Below are positions 21,659 to 34,984 of a DNA stretch of 64,000 bases, piece by piece. The first letter of the stretch is position 1. Each line of letters opens with the position of its first letter. The notes below the pieces were generated by a model, which saw only the letters and a program-made list of their open reading frames with translations, did not search any database and was not told the origin of the DNA. Source of the stretch: Asterochloris sp. CNOR1 (taxonomy: Eukaryota; Chlorophyta; Trebouxiophyceae; Trebouxiales; Trebouxiaceae); NCBI GenBank assembly GCA_963969365.1, contig OZ017757.1, positions 2,108,001-2,172,000 on the forward strand, read 5' to 3'. Made by a program: the position numbers and the translations under genes.

Positions 21659-24496
21659 TTAGCCAGAGCTGCTGCTGGGCTGCAGATCATTGAGCTCATG
21701 AGACTGCAGCATGCCCAGCATGTTTCGGTTTGCAGCTCCTGCCTGTCGGCTTTGAGCATAGACCATGCTGCCCCAGCTCTGGCCAGGTTCTTGCCGCCTA
21801 GCTGTGCTGAACTGCTTCATGAGCTCATCAATGTCAAGAGGAGCGGAGGGGACCTGCAGCAACAAGTGGGCAGCCTGGGCATGGAGAGCATCATGTGAAT
21901 TATTTGGACCAGACGGTGGTCTAGCAGGCAGCAATGCTTGCCACTCATGTGTCAGCCTGTCTGCAAACCTTGAGGGCAGCACACCTGCTGTGCCTGTCTG
22001 ATGGCAGAGGCAGCATGGCCTGTGGCTCCCTCAGCAGCAGAGCGGCCCGCTCCTGGTGAAGTGCTGCCACCTCCCCATCTGAGCCCTCCCTTGGCCGCCC
22101 CATATCCTGGCAGGCTGGAGCCTGCAGCTGACAATCTGGCCTCGCCAGCAGCAGATGTCCCAGACTGAGGCCTGTCCCTCATGGGGCGCCCTGCACGTGG
22201 CCACCCAGCCTCGCCACTCCCGCCCCCTCTGTCGTTGCTGTTGGGCAACTGGGTGCTGGCTGACACCCCCGAGCCCGGCCCCTGCAGCTGCCGGCTGCTG
22301 CGGCTTCTGCTGGACTTCTTGAGGGCCCCTTCCTGCGTGGAGCTCTCAGTGCTGCTCTGCGAGGCGGGGCTTGCATTGACCCCGCGCCTCGGCTGAGGTG
22401 CCTGCCGGGCCTCTGATTGGGGGCTGGGCGGCTGCGGGGGCCTCTGATGGTCCAGCAGGGCTGCCGTAATGTCTGCCACCTGCTCCTGCAGGTGCTGATT
22501 CTGGGCCTGCAGTTGACTGATCTGCACCTGCGCCCAGGGGAGCTCATGCTGGAGCACCACGCCGTGCCCGATTGTGGTGTACAGGCACCAGTCGGCTGAT
22601 GTGGGGTTTGCAACGAAGAGCATGCCTCAGCAAGCAAGATTTCAAGGTCCCCATAAGCACTGGCAACAACCATGGACAGTCCCTCTCACTGACAGACTGC
22701 CGGACCAACCCCTCCTGACTAGGCTGGGCCCTCTACTCATGCAACACCCAATGTGTATGAGCACACGACTGTCCTCCAGCAGCAGTCGCACTGTGGCATG
22801 GGGTTTACATGCATGTGCCTTACACACCCAGGCCTGCCAGTCTGAGGCGATTCGCAGACCACACTCTGTGCCTACATGCAAGCGCACCACCACCCCAGGC
22901 CAGGCTATGCCAACCTGCCGACAAGCACTTCCTGTACCTGCAGCTGGTCGACCTTCTTCTGCAGGCCCTGCCGCTGCACACGGTCCGTATTGAAGCACAG
23001 GATGGCCGGCAGGGGCAGCTTCTGAATGACCTCTGCCAAGAAGTTGCGAAAGGAGGTCTCCAGGAGATTGGCCCATTCCTTGGTGAAGAAGACCTGCAGC
23101 AGAGGCACAGGGAACGTCTGCATTGCATGACAGGGGTAACCCCCATGTGAGAGTCAACACCCACACCGGGCTTGTAGCCAGCACGCAGTGGGTGACATCT
23201 GGAGGTTTCATCAGTGGGTGGAGGCACTGCAGGGCATCAAAGGGCTGGGCCTGGCAGCAGTGCTGCTGACACCGACGGCCAGGAGGAGGCAGGCACATGA
23301 ACGTGCAAGGCTCACAACTGCTGCCAAGGGATGGCAGATCCGCAGACCCAAACATGCAGTGCAGCAATGACCTGAAAATGTGGATGGGACGCAGGCGCCT
23401 TGCAGTAGGGCAGCGCGAACCAGACATGCCAGTCTGCAGCCTCTGGGCTGCTGAGCAGCTGCTGGCTGTGCAGCTCCAGGAAGCCCGTGACCACCTGGGG
23501 CTGGTTGGACTGCACAGCGTGCACCAGCAGGCACCGCAGAATGGACACCTGCAGCCAAAAGTGCCCAGCACGTTGCGCACACAGCAGCGCCAAGAGCAGG
23601 CGAAGGCCTCAGCATGCCCGAGTGACAATTACGCTGTGCAGCTGAAGAAGCAGGCACAGGCCACACGAAGTGCATGATGCATTCCTCGTTTCGCAGCACC
23701 AGTGGAACACAACGAGGCCAAATAGAGCAGGCATGTGTCTGCTTGCCAGAGCAGGTGCATGCTGGCACAGCCACGCGCTCAAACATTGCATGCCAAGTGA
23801 TGCCAAAGCAATCGCATGCCAAGCAGCCCAGCCAGCAGGGAGATATGGTGCAAGACTCCCAAACAAAGCAGTTCGGTAGGCTTTGCCGGCAGAGTTCAGC
23901 CCCCAACACAATGAACACAATGCACAGCTTGCCAACCTCCAGCTTGCGAATGGTTGGCTCGTAGCTGGCATCCAGCCGGCAGTACACTCGCTGATTGAGG
24001 AAGTCAAGGACCTCCAGCAAAGTCTTTGCATCATGCTGAGGGATTAGCCGCCTGCACATGCACGCCTCTCCCTTCTAGTCAGTCTGCTCTGAGTGTGCCA
24101 GCATGCAGTTCTTGTGTGCAGCCAGGCAAGTGCAAAGCAGCCTGCAGGCCACAGCGCTGCTGGGCAGCGTGCCAGTTGCGCCGCCTGTTCAGGAGTGAGC
24201 GCAGGCTTGATTGCCATATGGGTGTTGTGCTGTTTGAGGGGGTTTGCATGTGGCCACATACATGCAGCAGGCCACAGCAAGGCCACGCAGCTCCCAAACA
24301 GATGCACAGCAGCAAGCACGCTTCACCTGAACACCATCTCGCTGATCTGGTCTGCCTGAAAGCCACAGCCTCGGTCAGAGGCCAGCTCGGCATGCATCTG
24401 CTGGAGAGTTTTGGTGAAGCCCCGAAACAGGAGCCATTCTTTGATCAGGGAGTCAATGTAGGAAAGGGACTGCAACGCATCTGTCACTGATCCCAT
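21659..24496 (-). CDS. WDR91/ARMC9-type N-terminal module protein without WD repeats
   Basis: Six exons (24327-24496, 23937-24051, 23372-23548, 22938-23093, 21985-22527, 21659-21853) join in frame to 451 aa. Residues 1-200 match the N-terminal helical region that WDR91 shares with ARMC9: IKEWLLFRGFTKTLQ, LLEVLDFLNQRVYCRLD, YEPTIRKLEVSILRCLLVHAV, then WFALPYCKAP, FFTKEWANLLETSF and PLPAILCFNTD. A coiled coil follows (LQKKVDQLQVQISQLQAQNQ, residues about 210-240), then a long disordered Ser/Gly/Pro/Arg part and a final exon ending HELNDLQPSSSSG. Animal WDR91 continues into a WD40 propeller and acts with Rab7 on endosomes. Here a stop codon ends the protein with no propeller sequence. The start is the ATG five codons before the conserved helix. 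The gene is divergent from RPN7, with 295 bp between the two starts. Confidence 0.85.
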
Positions 24497-24791
24497 GTGA
24501 GCTGACAGTGCTGTTTTCTATGCTCTGTTTGCCATCAGGATCTTGGCAGTGGGAGGCCTTCACCAGCTCGGTGAAAAGCGGGCCTGCATTGATCCTGGTG
24601 GATGTTCACGGGCAGGGCAAAGGTGACTGCAGCTTCAACCATGTCTGCTGCAAGTGCCCAGCAGGATCTCGCAAGAAAGGAAGAGGATCAGCACAAGCTG
24701 TTTCCTCTGTGTCTCTGCCTGCCTGCATCGGTCAGTAAAGGGTACTCTCATCAGAGCCTACCTGTTTGAAGAAGGTGATTGCTTAGGAAGC
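24497..24791. promoter_or_regulatory. presumed bidirectional promoter between WDR91-like gene and RPN7
   Basis: The two start codons face away from each other across 295 bp, so both promoters and 5' leaders must share this space unless leader introns exist. No TATA element or other clear motif is visible. Confidence 0.45.
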
Positions 24792-27700
24792 ATGGCAGAG
24801 ATCAGTGCTGGCGATGAGACACCACCACTGGACTGGAAGCTGGACCTGGCCCACAAGGTGAGGGGTATCATGTAGTGACTGCTGCACGCAAAGGCCATCA
24901 TTGCAAGAACAGGCCCGTGCTGAGGTGGGTGTGTGATGCAGTGCTTCCACTACAAGACAGCCACTGGCAATGACAAGGATAAGCCCAGGCTGCAGAAGGA
25001 CATCTTGAGCGTCATCTTTGACCACAGTGAGCCTCAAGTATTCGTGTATGGCAGCTCATCAGCTGTGCACCGCGAAACTGCCGGATCCAACATCACATGT
25101 GCCTGCATAAGGCAGCAGCAGGATGTGCAACAAGCACAACGCCGGGGACCTGCCAGATGTCTTCACCTTTAATGCTGCAGATGCAGCCCCTCTGTACAAA
25201 TTGACCTGCGAGGAGCTGGGCTGGAGCACAGATGGGGAGCAGCTGGGGAAGATGGAGGCGGAGAACAAAAAGGCGTTGGAGGAGATGGACGCCAAGATAA
25301 AAGATGCAGAAGAGAACTTTGGTGCTGTGGAGGTCAAGCAAGCCTATGCAGCCAAGGCGGAATACTTCTGCAAGATTGGTGAGTGACTGGGCTGTTCAGC
25401 TAGCTGACATGAGGGGCTTGCTGTGGGTGTGGAGCTGACGTGCTGCAAAGTGGCTGGCGTATGCAATCAAGGCTGGACCCATCTGTGACATTGATTACAG
25501 AGAGTGCCAGCCCTGTCTACACGAGCCAGGCCTGGATTGCGGGCATGGTTTAAGTGGCTGCTGTGTGGATTGTCAATACTGCGGGTGGGGCGTCCTCATA
25601 TGCACAGCAGTCAGACGCATTGCGGACTGCTCCCTGGCCTGGGCAGCTTCGAAGGGTCGCAGTATGTTTTGCCAAGGCTGTGTAAGGGGCTCATCATCAA
25701 TAAACTTGGTGCTGGCTGATCCAGACATGTGTGCCGTTGGCGGGATGCATCATAGTCATCAACCATACAGGCTTCGGGTGCAGACCAACCTGTTGTCATT
25801 GAGAGGTTTTGTCACCATGCTGCTGGCCCGGTGGCATTCTGTGGGTGTACAGCTGCCCTGCCTGGTATAGGCGCATCTCTGAGAGGCATCACCCACATCT
25901 GCTAGCTGAGGCTGCAAGTCCTCATGCCTCTTGGGCTGTGGCAGGGCAACTGCTCTGGGAAAGTCATTGTATGCACCATCTATTGCCTTGGGGGATTGAC
26001 GAGCTCCTTGCAGGTGGGCCCACCTGGTCACGTGCTGCCCTGCAGGAGACAGGGAGGCGGCAAAGGCTGCCTTCCAGCTCACAGAGGAGAAGACTGCTGG
26101 CGTAGGCCCCAAAATGGACCTTGCCTTCAGCCTGCTCAGGTAAGCGCCTGCAGCTCGGCAAGTTCGGCCTGCTGGCAGGCGCAGGCTCGACTGCCACAAT
26201 TGAACCTGCCCTCACTGGCTGGCCTGCACCCGAACAGAAGACAGAAGGTCTCCAACTCCAGCAGCCTTGTGCTCCGTCGGCTCTGGCCTGCTTGCTGCAA
26301 AGCCAGCTGGTTGTGCACCCGCTGGGACTGCCTCTGCAGCAGTCGCACTGGTCCTGCGCATCACTCAGTGATCATGCTGTTGCCGGCCACGCCACTCTGA
26401 TCAGTGCACTGCCACCATGATACACTGACCCTACAGATGCTAGGTACAGCTCCTACATGGCATGACCTTGCACCCGCAGTGCAGATGCTGGCCATCTGGT
26501 CATGGCCGGCATCCTGCCTGCAGACCTGGGAGACCTTTGCGTGCTGCAGCAGGGGAACTACTCTTGCCCAGCCGATGGCCAGGAGCCAACCAGCCATCTG
26601 CACGACAGGTCTCCTATGGCATGCAGCAAGCACTCCTGGTGGTGGTGTGCGCCCTCCTGAGGAGAACCGGCATCCTGCCTGCAGGCTTGACATTGCGCAT
26701 GGAGACTGGCACGCTGTGAAGCAGAACATTGAGAAGGCGTCAAGGCTGTGCGAGGAGGGAGGCGACTGGGAGCGCAAGAACAGGCTCAAGGTGTGCAGTG
26801 ACTGCAGCGCCACAGGGACCAGAGGTGGCAGCTGTGCCCCAGAGAAGCCAGGGGCAGAGTGTCTGCAGTGCATTGGCATTCTGTGGCTGCTGTGTGCAAC
26901 GCATGGACATAAGCCATTGCAGCACAGTGAAGAAGCAAGCGGCTGACCACACTCAGACAGGCACCCCCCCCACCCCCCAAGGTGAGAGACCTTCCAACAG
27001 CTTGCTGCGTGTCTGCCAGACTGTGGCGGCCTGCAGGGGCGTTACGCAGCCTGCTTGTGGCTGCTGGGTGATGGCATGCTGCAGAGCAGCAGACGCCTGC
27101 AGGCAAGGGGGAGCCAGCTCCTGAAGAGCAGGGTGGTGCTGCATAGCACTGCTGGCTGGGTGTGGAGAGGCTGCCTGCACAGACAGCATGCAGCTTGCTC
27201 TAGATCTAGGTTGGCTGCCCAAGAGACTGGCTGCAGGGTCATGTCAGATGTGGCAAGCAGCAGGGCAGCCGACCTTACAGGCAACATGCAGCAGCCCCGT
27301 GTGCGCACAGGGCATCTGTGCATGGTGCTGGCCTGCTCCCAGCTCCACACGGCACATGTGAACAACGGAAGAGAGAAGGCTTCGTCTGTCAGTCAAAGTT
27401 CTGGGCACGGGGCGGCAGGCTCAGATCAGCATGAATCAACGGGGTGTGGTGTTCAAGTTAGAGCTGCAGCACTGAAGCTGAGCCATCCGCAGGTGCACCT
27501 CGTCTACTACAGAGCCAGACCTTGCTTCCGTACCTGTTGTAACTCTTGAGCCCCGCCTGGCATCCAAATGCGCTGTGCATCTTGAGCCTGTGTTGCAGAC
27601 CCAGGTGGCGCCATCTCGCATCCTGTACTTCCAAGCCTGGCCTGCTGAGGCATCTTTTGGTCCATGGTCATCTGAAGTCACCCTGCAGCTCGTGCCTGCT

Positions 27701-30083
27701 TCTGCGCTCCCAGTCTTCGCCCTACCAAAGCGCCCCCAGCCCCAATAAGCTCTGCACCAGGCTGCCTTCCTTTGCCTGCAGGTGTACGACGCCCTGTTGC
27801 ACTTGGTCACCCGCAACTTCAAGCAGGCAGGGGAGCTGCTGCTGGACTCCATCGCTACCTTCGGCGCGTGAGTACCCTTTCATGCAGCAGCACGCCCTGC
27901 GCCTGGCAAGCTACTGCTATGGTCCCTGCAAAGAGAGAATGCAAACACTGAGTGGCATTGATGAGTGAGAGCAAGTCTGTTGCAGGTCTGTTTCTAGCCG
28001 GCCTTCACACCTCACAACTGCAGCCACACCAACATGCATAACTTCAACGTCATGGGCTTCTGCTGCTATGTGCCAGGCACTGCTGATGAGGCCGCATCGC
28101 TCAGCATGTCAATCCAGAGCCCTGCCTTACGCTCCAGCATGGGCCTGACGAGAATAACTGACCATATGCCATCATGGCTGGTCCTGTCCTCCTCCACCTA
28201 GGATGTGCCCTGCCGTGTGCTGTCCAGGACTGAGCTGATGAGCTATGAGGACTCCATCTTCTACACCGTGGTGACAGCCATCACCACTCTAGACAGGTGA
28301 CGGCTTGGCTGCATTCAGGGGACAGCAGCTGTATGTGCGAGGTGGGCTCACATGCCTGAGGACAGTTGAAGAGGCCTGTAAGTCCTGTGTGGAGAGGCAT
28401 GCCCCTGACCAGAGCTGGCAGCCGCTGCTCCACGGCCCTGAAGTCACAGTCCTTTGTGGCAAAGCACTTGACACTGCCAGCTGTTGGGCTCTAAGCTCGA
28501 AGTGTTCATGTTGACACAGGGTGGCCCTCAAGGAGAAGGTGGTGGATGCCCCTGAGATCCTGACAGTCATAGACTCCATTCCCCACTTGACACAGTACCT
28601 CAACGCGCTGTATGGGTGCAGATATGCAGACTTCTTTGCGGTGAGTGTGGTTGGGTGCTCATCTGCACACTTGTTTAGAGGAGGGATGCTGCCTGGCAAG
28701 TGCAGGACTCTTATGAGCGTGAGCCTGGGGTGCAGCTTAGGGCTGAGCGTTCTTCCTGGGTGGGCTGGCGGCAGAACCCCAACCCTGCACCAGGACCTGC
28801 TGTGCATTGATGGTAGTGCCAGGCGTACTCTATTCCTGTGGTGCCTGCTGGGCAATGGGGTTGCATGCCTCAGGCTTGCACCTGCCTCACCTCTCAAGCC
28901 CTCTTCAGCATGTGAGAGTGTAAACTGCTCACACCTGCAGCTGATGGCTTGACGGCCCGCACAGCCCCAGTCCTCAAGATCATGCAGGCCATTGCCTGCC
29001 CAGACCATGGCTTAACCCAGGAAGCCCTGACTGCTGCAGGCCTTTGCTGATGTCATCACTCGCATCAGCAGCGACCGCTACCTGCAGCCCCACCTCAGGT
29101 ACTACGTGAGGGAGGTCAGGGTGGTGGCTTACTCACAGGTGAGAGACTCCCTAGTATCTGCAATCCGGGATTGAGACGTGAGGGCTCTTTGGCTGCTGTC
29201 ATGTACAGTAGGTTGGGGGCGGCTCCTTCCTCGTAGGTGGGATCAGCACATGTGCTGATTCCAATCAGTGTCCACAAAATGCATTTGTTGTTATTTGCTG
29301 AAGATGGCTGGCTCTCAGGTGGCCTGTCGAGGTGTGCTTATAAACATACGAATGATGCTGAACAGGTGAATGCAATGGCTGTATGCATGACGTCATGGCA
29401 GAAGCTAACACAGGTGAGCCTAGCCAGCCGTGACTGTTACAGGTGCTGCTTGGCTGCGCTGAGCGCCTGAATGCCGCTGCCTGTCTGCTCCTGCGGGGGG
29501 CTCGTGCGCAACTCCCTGGCAGGTCACACTAATGATGCTGGGGGCCTGAAATTTGGACAACCTGCATGAGGAGGCGAGGTAGCCCTGGGGACACAGGCCC
29601 TCTGCTGCGTGAGCTGGGGTCCAGCACGCCTGCCCAGGGAGGGCCACTCCCCTGCACTGCGCCCCTGTGAACTTGACTGGCCCTGCTGCAGTTTTTAGAT
29701 TCCTATAAAAGTGTGACGCTGGACTCGATGGCAGCCAGCTTTGGGGTCAGCACAGACTTCCTGGACCGGGAGCTGGCAGAGTTCATTGTGGCAGGGCGCT
29801 TGACTGCCAAGATTGACAAAGTGGCTGGCATCGTTGAAACCAACAGGTGGGCTTCATTCCGTGAGCCATGCATGCCTGGCATGCTGTGCATGACCCGAGT
29901 CTGTCAAGGTGGTGGTATGCACTCAGGAAAGTCTGCTTGGGGTGGCTCGACTAGGCGCTCTCAAGCTTCCCCCTATGTTGCAGGCCTGATGCGAAGAACG
30001 CACAGTATCAGCAGACCATCAAGCAGGGAGACCTTCTCTTGAATAGAATACAGAGACTCAGCAAGGTTGTTGATCTTGAATGA
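24792..30083 (+). CDS. RPN7: 26S proteasome regulatory particle subunit RPN7 (PSMD6)
   Basis: Lid subunit of the 19S regulatory particle of the proteasome. Eleven exons (24792-24857, 24942-25026, 25181-25378, 26046-26139, 26685-26790, 27782-27867, 28228-28296, 28520-28640, 29040-29138, 29692-29846, 29984-30083) join to 392 aa, close to the 386-389 usual for the family. Landmarks: [28 protein letters not shown]; the TPR-like repeats ending [33 protein letters not shown]; then the PCI domain with [65 protein letters not shown] and the end [19 protein letters not shown]. The start ATG opens directly into an acidic leader and LDLAHK, as in plant orthologues. The second exon ([13 protein letters not shown]) is the least conserved piece. 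Confidence 0.96.
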
Positions 30084-31602
30084 TCAAGTGGAAATAAGAT
30101 TGCATGGACTGCGGCTCAGGAGCGGGCATCAGCCCACTGCTAGTCAGCATGCAGGCTAGAAGGACAGAGTCTGCATAACAGCTTTGCTGCTGGTGATGAA
30201 CAGCAAAGTTTAGCATGATGCCACCATACATGCTTGGTATGCGCCCTAAGCGATGCTCTCGCTGGCAAGTCAACCTCAGGCTGAGCTGTGAAAGGCACAC
30301 TAGCTCCAAGCAGGGTTGGCTGGCATACTCAGGCAAGAGACGGGGCTGCTGAGAGCTGGTCCTGAGTTGTGTTTGAAAGCATGTGAGTTGACTTGAGACA
30401 TGCCTTCTCCAGCTGCACGCTCAAGGGTTTTGGAGCAATGACACAATGACTCGCACTGACAGTGACCACCCATCAAGGGCACTCACTAGCCACCACTTCT
30501 TGTGAGGAGACTATCAACGAGCCTCTGAACTTCCATCAGGCACCAGGCAGCATGCTGTACCCTCCTTTTGACAACCACTTAGCTGAGGACCTCCTGTTTG
30601 CTCTGTGGCTAGCTTGCAGGCATCCAGTATACGGTCCCTTCTTTCAAGGCAACATGTATGTTCATGCGTCACATGTAACTCACTTCTTCCTTGTGTGGCA
30701 GCCTCTTCTGGGGCCCTACAACTGCAGCTTGGTTGCAGAATACTGCAGCGTCTGCTGCTCCCTTTGGGGTACTGCTGCGATGCCAGCTTACAGGTGTCAG
30801 CACTTCACCAAGTTGAGCAGTTCTGTAAGCAGTTTGACTTGTTGCAAGAGCAGCAAGTCATGCTGGTCAGATGGCTCTGTCACAAGCTTATCGCCTGGGC
30901 ACGGTCAGGCGGCAAACACCTGTAGAGCTGAGGCACACATAATACTGCGGTGATGTGCCATTCAGGCTGCTAGGTGCTGGCAGCGGCAATGCAACCTGGC
31001 ATCATTCCAGGCTGCTGCATGCACGCAGAGTGTGCAGAGTACCTTGCACTGTGGCATGTTGCTTGCTCTGCTGCAGCTGCCAGCAGTCACGTCCTGCCGA
31101 GGCAGGCCTGCAGTCACCACCACGCCAGACTTCCAGCAGCCTGCAATGCCAGTAGGGAGCCAGTACACTGCAATATTTAGGCCATGCCATGTCAACTGCT
31201 GAGGCATGTGAGTATGAGGTGCAGGGTCACCAGATCCAGCAGACCAGCACCCATAAAGCTATGTCATCAACGCTGGATGGCTCTGCAGAGTGCAACATCA
31301 CCAGGTCAATGGTGGTCAGCTGGCGATGTCTGCGGCTCAGTTCCCATATGATTCCAGCTCAGCCAAGGAATCGGCAGGTCATCAATGCAGTGCAATGCAT
31401 TATGCTGGGCCTGCAGGTCTCGCCAGCCTCAACCGCAGTGCACAGATCAATATGACATGTCACAGCCTGTTTGCCCAATGTTGGGCAGATGTTAGTCTTA
31501 AATTGATGACAGCCACTTGATGGGCTGTAAACCTCAGTCAAGCAAACCCCAGCATGCTGCAAAGTCAACACTGATCAAATGGAGTGAATTTTATGGCAAA
31601 GC
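30084..31602 (+). other. gap with weak plus-strand exon candidates
   Basis: No gene can be named. Possible plus-strand exons with CTGCAG-like acceptors read VSALHQVEQFCKQFDLLQEQ (about 30796-30873), PAVTTTPDFQQPAMPVGSQY (about 31100-31165) and SAAQFPYDSSSAKESAGHQ (about 31328-31385), suggesting a Gln/Ser-rich protein, but starts, phases and an end could not be fixed. Confidence 0.25.
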
Positions 31603-34600
31603 TTATGCATGGCTGTTTGGCGTTCTGTCTGTTGCAGAGAGGGGCTGAAAGTAATTGAACACCTGCTTCAGCATGGTCCTCGTGGGCTGCGCTGCTGGGC
31701 AAAATGCACTGACAAAGGCCAGGCGCTGCCGCACTGCCTCCTTGCTTACACCAGATGCTTTGAGCTCTGCTCCTTGAGACTGGCTCCCGCCACCTTGGGG
31801 GTGCATGCAGCCGTCGCCAGCGTGAAGGCAGGCCAGCAGGACAGCAACAGCCACACAGATGGAGGTGTTGGTGCCTGCATGCAGAGCAGAGCTTTACTTT
31901 GCAAGCCTTCACTACGCTTTTGTCAAAAGCATGTATTTTAGAATTTGATGCGCAGCTTTTGAATCAAGGTCTCAAGTCTTTCTTCAAGCAGAGTCCAACC
32001 CTGAAGCCGACACACAAAGAGCTGAGAGCACCAGGCAGTAGCTGCTGAGCAGACTCACCAGACTCGCAAAGGATCAGCAGGCGCCTGCCGGCTCCCAGCT
32101 GCTGCTGAGCAAAGTTTAACGCTGGTCCTAGCTTCTGCTCCAAGCTGTGCTTGTTCGTCTTGTCAGATATGACCGGCAAGTGCATGTAAGCAGGGCGTGG
32201 AGGCAGGGGCTGAGGGGTGCGGATGCCATCTGAGCTCAGGGGCCAGGCCTTCTGCTGGGTTGACTGCTGCTGAATGTAGCGCTGCTGGCACGCTGCCCTG
32301 CCTAAGACCTGCTCAGCAGCTGTTGAGCAAGCCTGCTGCGTGCAGGGTGCCTTTCTAGGGGTGCAGGCCTTGCTGTTGGAGGCACAGGCGGGCCTGCCAG
32401 CAGCATAGAGGCCACCAGCCTCACAGGCAGGTGTGGCGAGCTCACCCCAAGCAGCGCTCTGCTGCAAGCTACAGTCCAGGACGGCTGCACCCGCCTCAGC
32501 AGCGGCCTGCGGGCTGACTGTCCGGCTGCATCCCACTGCCAGGCGGGTCTGGGCGAGCCAGCAGGCTCCAGGGAGTGGACAGCCATCAGGGGGAGGCTCT
32601 TTGACAGCTGCATCACTGGCCAGCCCCAGCCGCACGCCGGCCGGCAGCAGGTGGTGCTGGCCACGCAGCCTGTCGCTGGCTGGCATTGCCGGTGCTGTGC
32701 CACATAGCCCAATGTCACCCTGTGCTGGGGCATCTCCCTTGGCTGACATACCTTGCTGCTGAGGGCTTGGGGAGTGATGAGCCTGGCAAGTAACTTTGGT
32801 GGCAGCAGCAGCAGCAGGCGCATCGTGGTCAGGCCCGCTTTGCTGCTGGGTGCCGCATGACCCCTGCGAGGAGTGGGCTGCTTGTTGCTCTGAGCCATGT
32901 GGAGCATTGGCCGCATGTTCTGACGAACTGCCTTCCTGTGAGGACGCTGGCTCTGCTGCCGACTGCCCAGCTGCCTCAAAGGCAGTGCTGGGGTGCGGGG
33001 CAGCATCCGCTGCTGAAGGAGTCTGTAGCGAAGCATTTGTCTGGTGCAGTGGCTGTGAGTCCTGAGCTGCCTGTGTGCCCAGCAGCTTGATCACAAGAGG
33101 CACAGCTTCCACAGGGCCAGCCTGACACAGTTCCTGCAGTGTTTGGGGAGGTCAGCTACCTGATCTAGGCTCTGGCAGTGGCGACATCATGCTACATGCT
33201 GCACGTCAGTTTGAAGCTACAGCCTAAGAGTGAGCAAGGACCTCACCTGTTGGTGCAGCCAGAACATGGCAGGAGTGAGGCCGGCAGCCCAGCTCTCTTC
33301 GTCATCTCCAGCGCCCGGCACGTATTCGTAAGACACTGGCCCGCCAGCAAGCTCTGCAATGGCACACAGTGCCCTTTGAGATGCACTTGGAGGCTAGATG
33401 GTAGCACGTCAGGAGGACTGAAGCAGATGATGATGAGCAGGCACCACGCCAGCAGGGTGTGAACTGCTACCTGGCTGCCTGTGCTGCCTGTGCCATTTGG
33501 ACTAAAAAAATCATGGCAGGCTAGCAACACAAACGGCAATGACAGGACCAGCTGGCTGAAAGGCCCACCTAGCTGCCTGCGCTGCCTAACGTTTGGCAGA
33601 GAGGCTGAGACAAGGTACAGCGGCACGAATGGCAGCTCCTGCAGGGCTGGCACCTCATTGATCCAAACCCGTGTGAGCTGAGAGACCCAAAGGGGGCGCA
33701 GAGGCTTGCGAAGCTTTTGGACCAAGTTCTGCAGGCTGGGGTCCACCTGCAGCAGTTGAGTGCCAGAGTCAGCACAGACATGTGGCATGGGCCAGGTGCT
33801 GTAAGAGCGCCTTGCATGATACAAAATGAACAAGCCTGGCCTGCAGGGCATAATGCTGACCTTGCACCACACCAGCATGTGCGTGAGCAGGGCCATGCAG
33901 GCTGTGCTCCACCCCAACAGTGAGCCTTATGTTGGAGTACACAAGTGCTGCACTTTACTAGCACACGAGGGGCAGCACAGCCAGTCCCTTGGGCAGCCGC
34001 CTCAGACCGCCCGTGCAGGCCTGGCATGCTGCTCTGACGCTGTGTCCACACCTGTGCAGATGTCCAGCAGTCCCTTCCCTCCCAACAACATCACCACCTG
34101 CGTGAGCAGCTAGGTGGCACATCACTTTGCTGCTCACAAGTGCCCTTCCCCTGTGGGCTCAACCTACCTGCATGAGCTGCTGCTGGAAGAGGGGAAGCCG
34201 GCTTTCTATCTGCCTCTGTTCGTTTTCTGAAATCCATGGTGGCAGGTGCAGGCTGCTGTCCCAATCCTCTGCCTTGCTGGCCGGTGCAGCAACTGCCTGA
34301 CTTTCAGTGCTGCCCGCAATGCAGGGTGCATCTGCAAAGCGTGCTGCTGCGATAGCACGATTGAGCACCGCCGCCCAGATTGGGATGGTTTTGGTGAGCG
34401 CATCCTGCAGAGGCACATGCTGGCTGAGGCTGCTGCTGAGCATGTGGGAGCTGGGGCAGAAGTCCCGGAGGCGATGGCATTCAGGTGGCTGTGTCTGCGG
34501 CTGCAGCCTGCACAGGCTGTGCACACCTGCACGGTAGCTGCGAGTCAGAAGCCTGAGGTTACCGGAAAGGTCTTGCCTCTCCTGGTGGCATCCACAATGA

Positions 34601-34984
34601 CTGCCCCTCCCCTCTGTGCAGCCTGCTCTGCCACATGGAGATTGAGTCTGCTTGTGCTGAAGGACCAGTTGCCACTGTGGCCATCTGTGGACTTGAAGTA
34701 GCAGGTATGGCGTGCTGCTGGCAGGTACCAAAGCCCGCAACGGAGGTTGGCAAAGGCTGGCAGGCCAGGATGCAGGTCACAGACTTCGGCAACAAAGTCT
34801 GCATCATCTGCTATGCTGCACACGCAGTTGTGCAGGCTGCTTTCAGCACGTTTCAAGTCCTTCAGCACCTGCAGAGCACATGGATCCTGGCTTCAGTAGC
34901 TGCTTGCTGATCTAAAGATTGGCAAAGCCAGCTCGTCCTTACCTGGTTGACGGTTGGTGCATCGCTGATTCGCAGAGCTTGCAT
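31603..34984 (-). CDS. RIT1: initiator tRNA 2'-O-ribosyl phosphate transferase (RIT1)
   Basis: Adds a phosphoribosyl group to A64 of initiator tRNA-Met, which keeps it out of elongation in fungi and plants. Seven exons (34943-34984, 34563-34868, 34168-34404, 33569-33746, 33247-33353, 32059-33133, 31603-31874) join to 738 aa. Family landmarks: ANLRCGLWYLP, CYFKSTDGHSGNWSFSTSRL, VIVDATRRGK, DALTKTIPIWAAVLNRAI, LRPLWVS, GAGDDEESWAAGLTP, then the C-terminal phosphatase-like domain with YMHLPVISDK, LLILCESG, and VSKEAVRQRLAFVSAFCPAA followed by PTRTMLKQVFNYF. Yeast RIT1 is about 513 aa. The excess here is a low-complexity, Ala/Gln/Ser-rich insert of roughly 220 residues within the long exon 32059-33133, between the two domains. 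The C-terminal Cys signature (CESG) is split by an intron. The start is the ATG giving MQALRISDAP, in frame with the conserved LKDLKRAESSL helix. Confidence 0.95.

Noticed and set aside
23211-24059. Minus-strand open frame of 282 codons
   Set aside because: It begins with a real WDR91-like exon but then reads through the intron; the family sequence continues in another frame after splicing.
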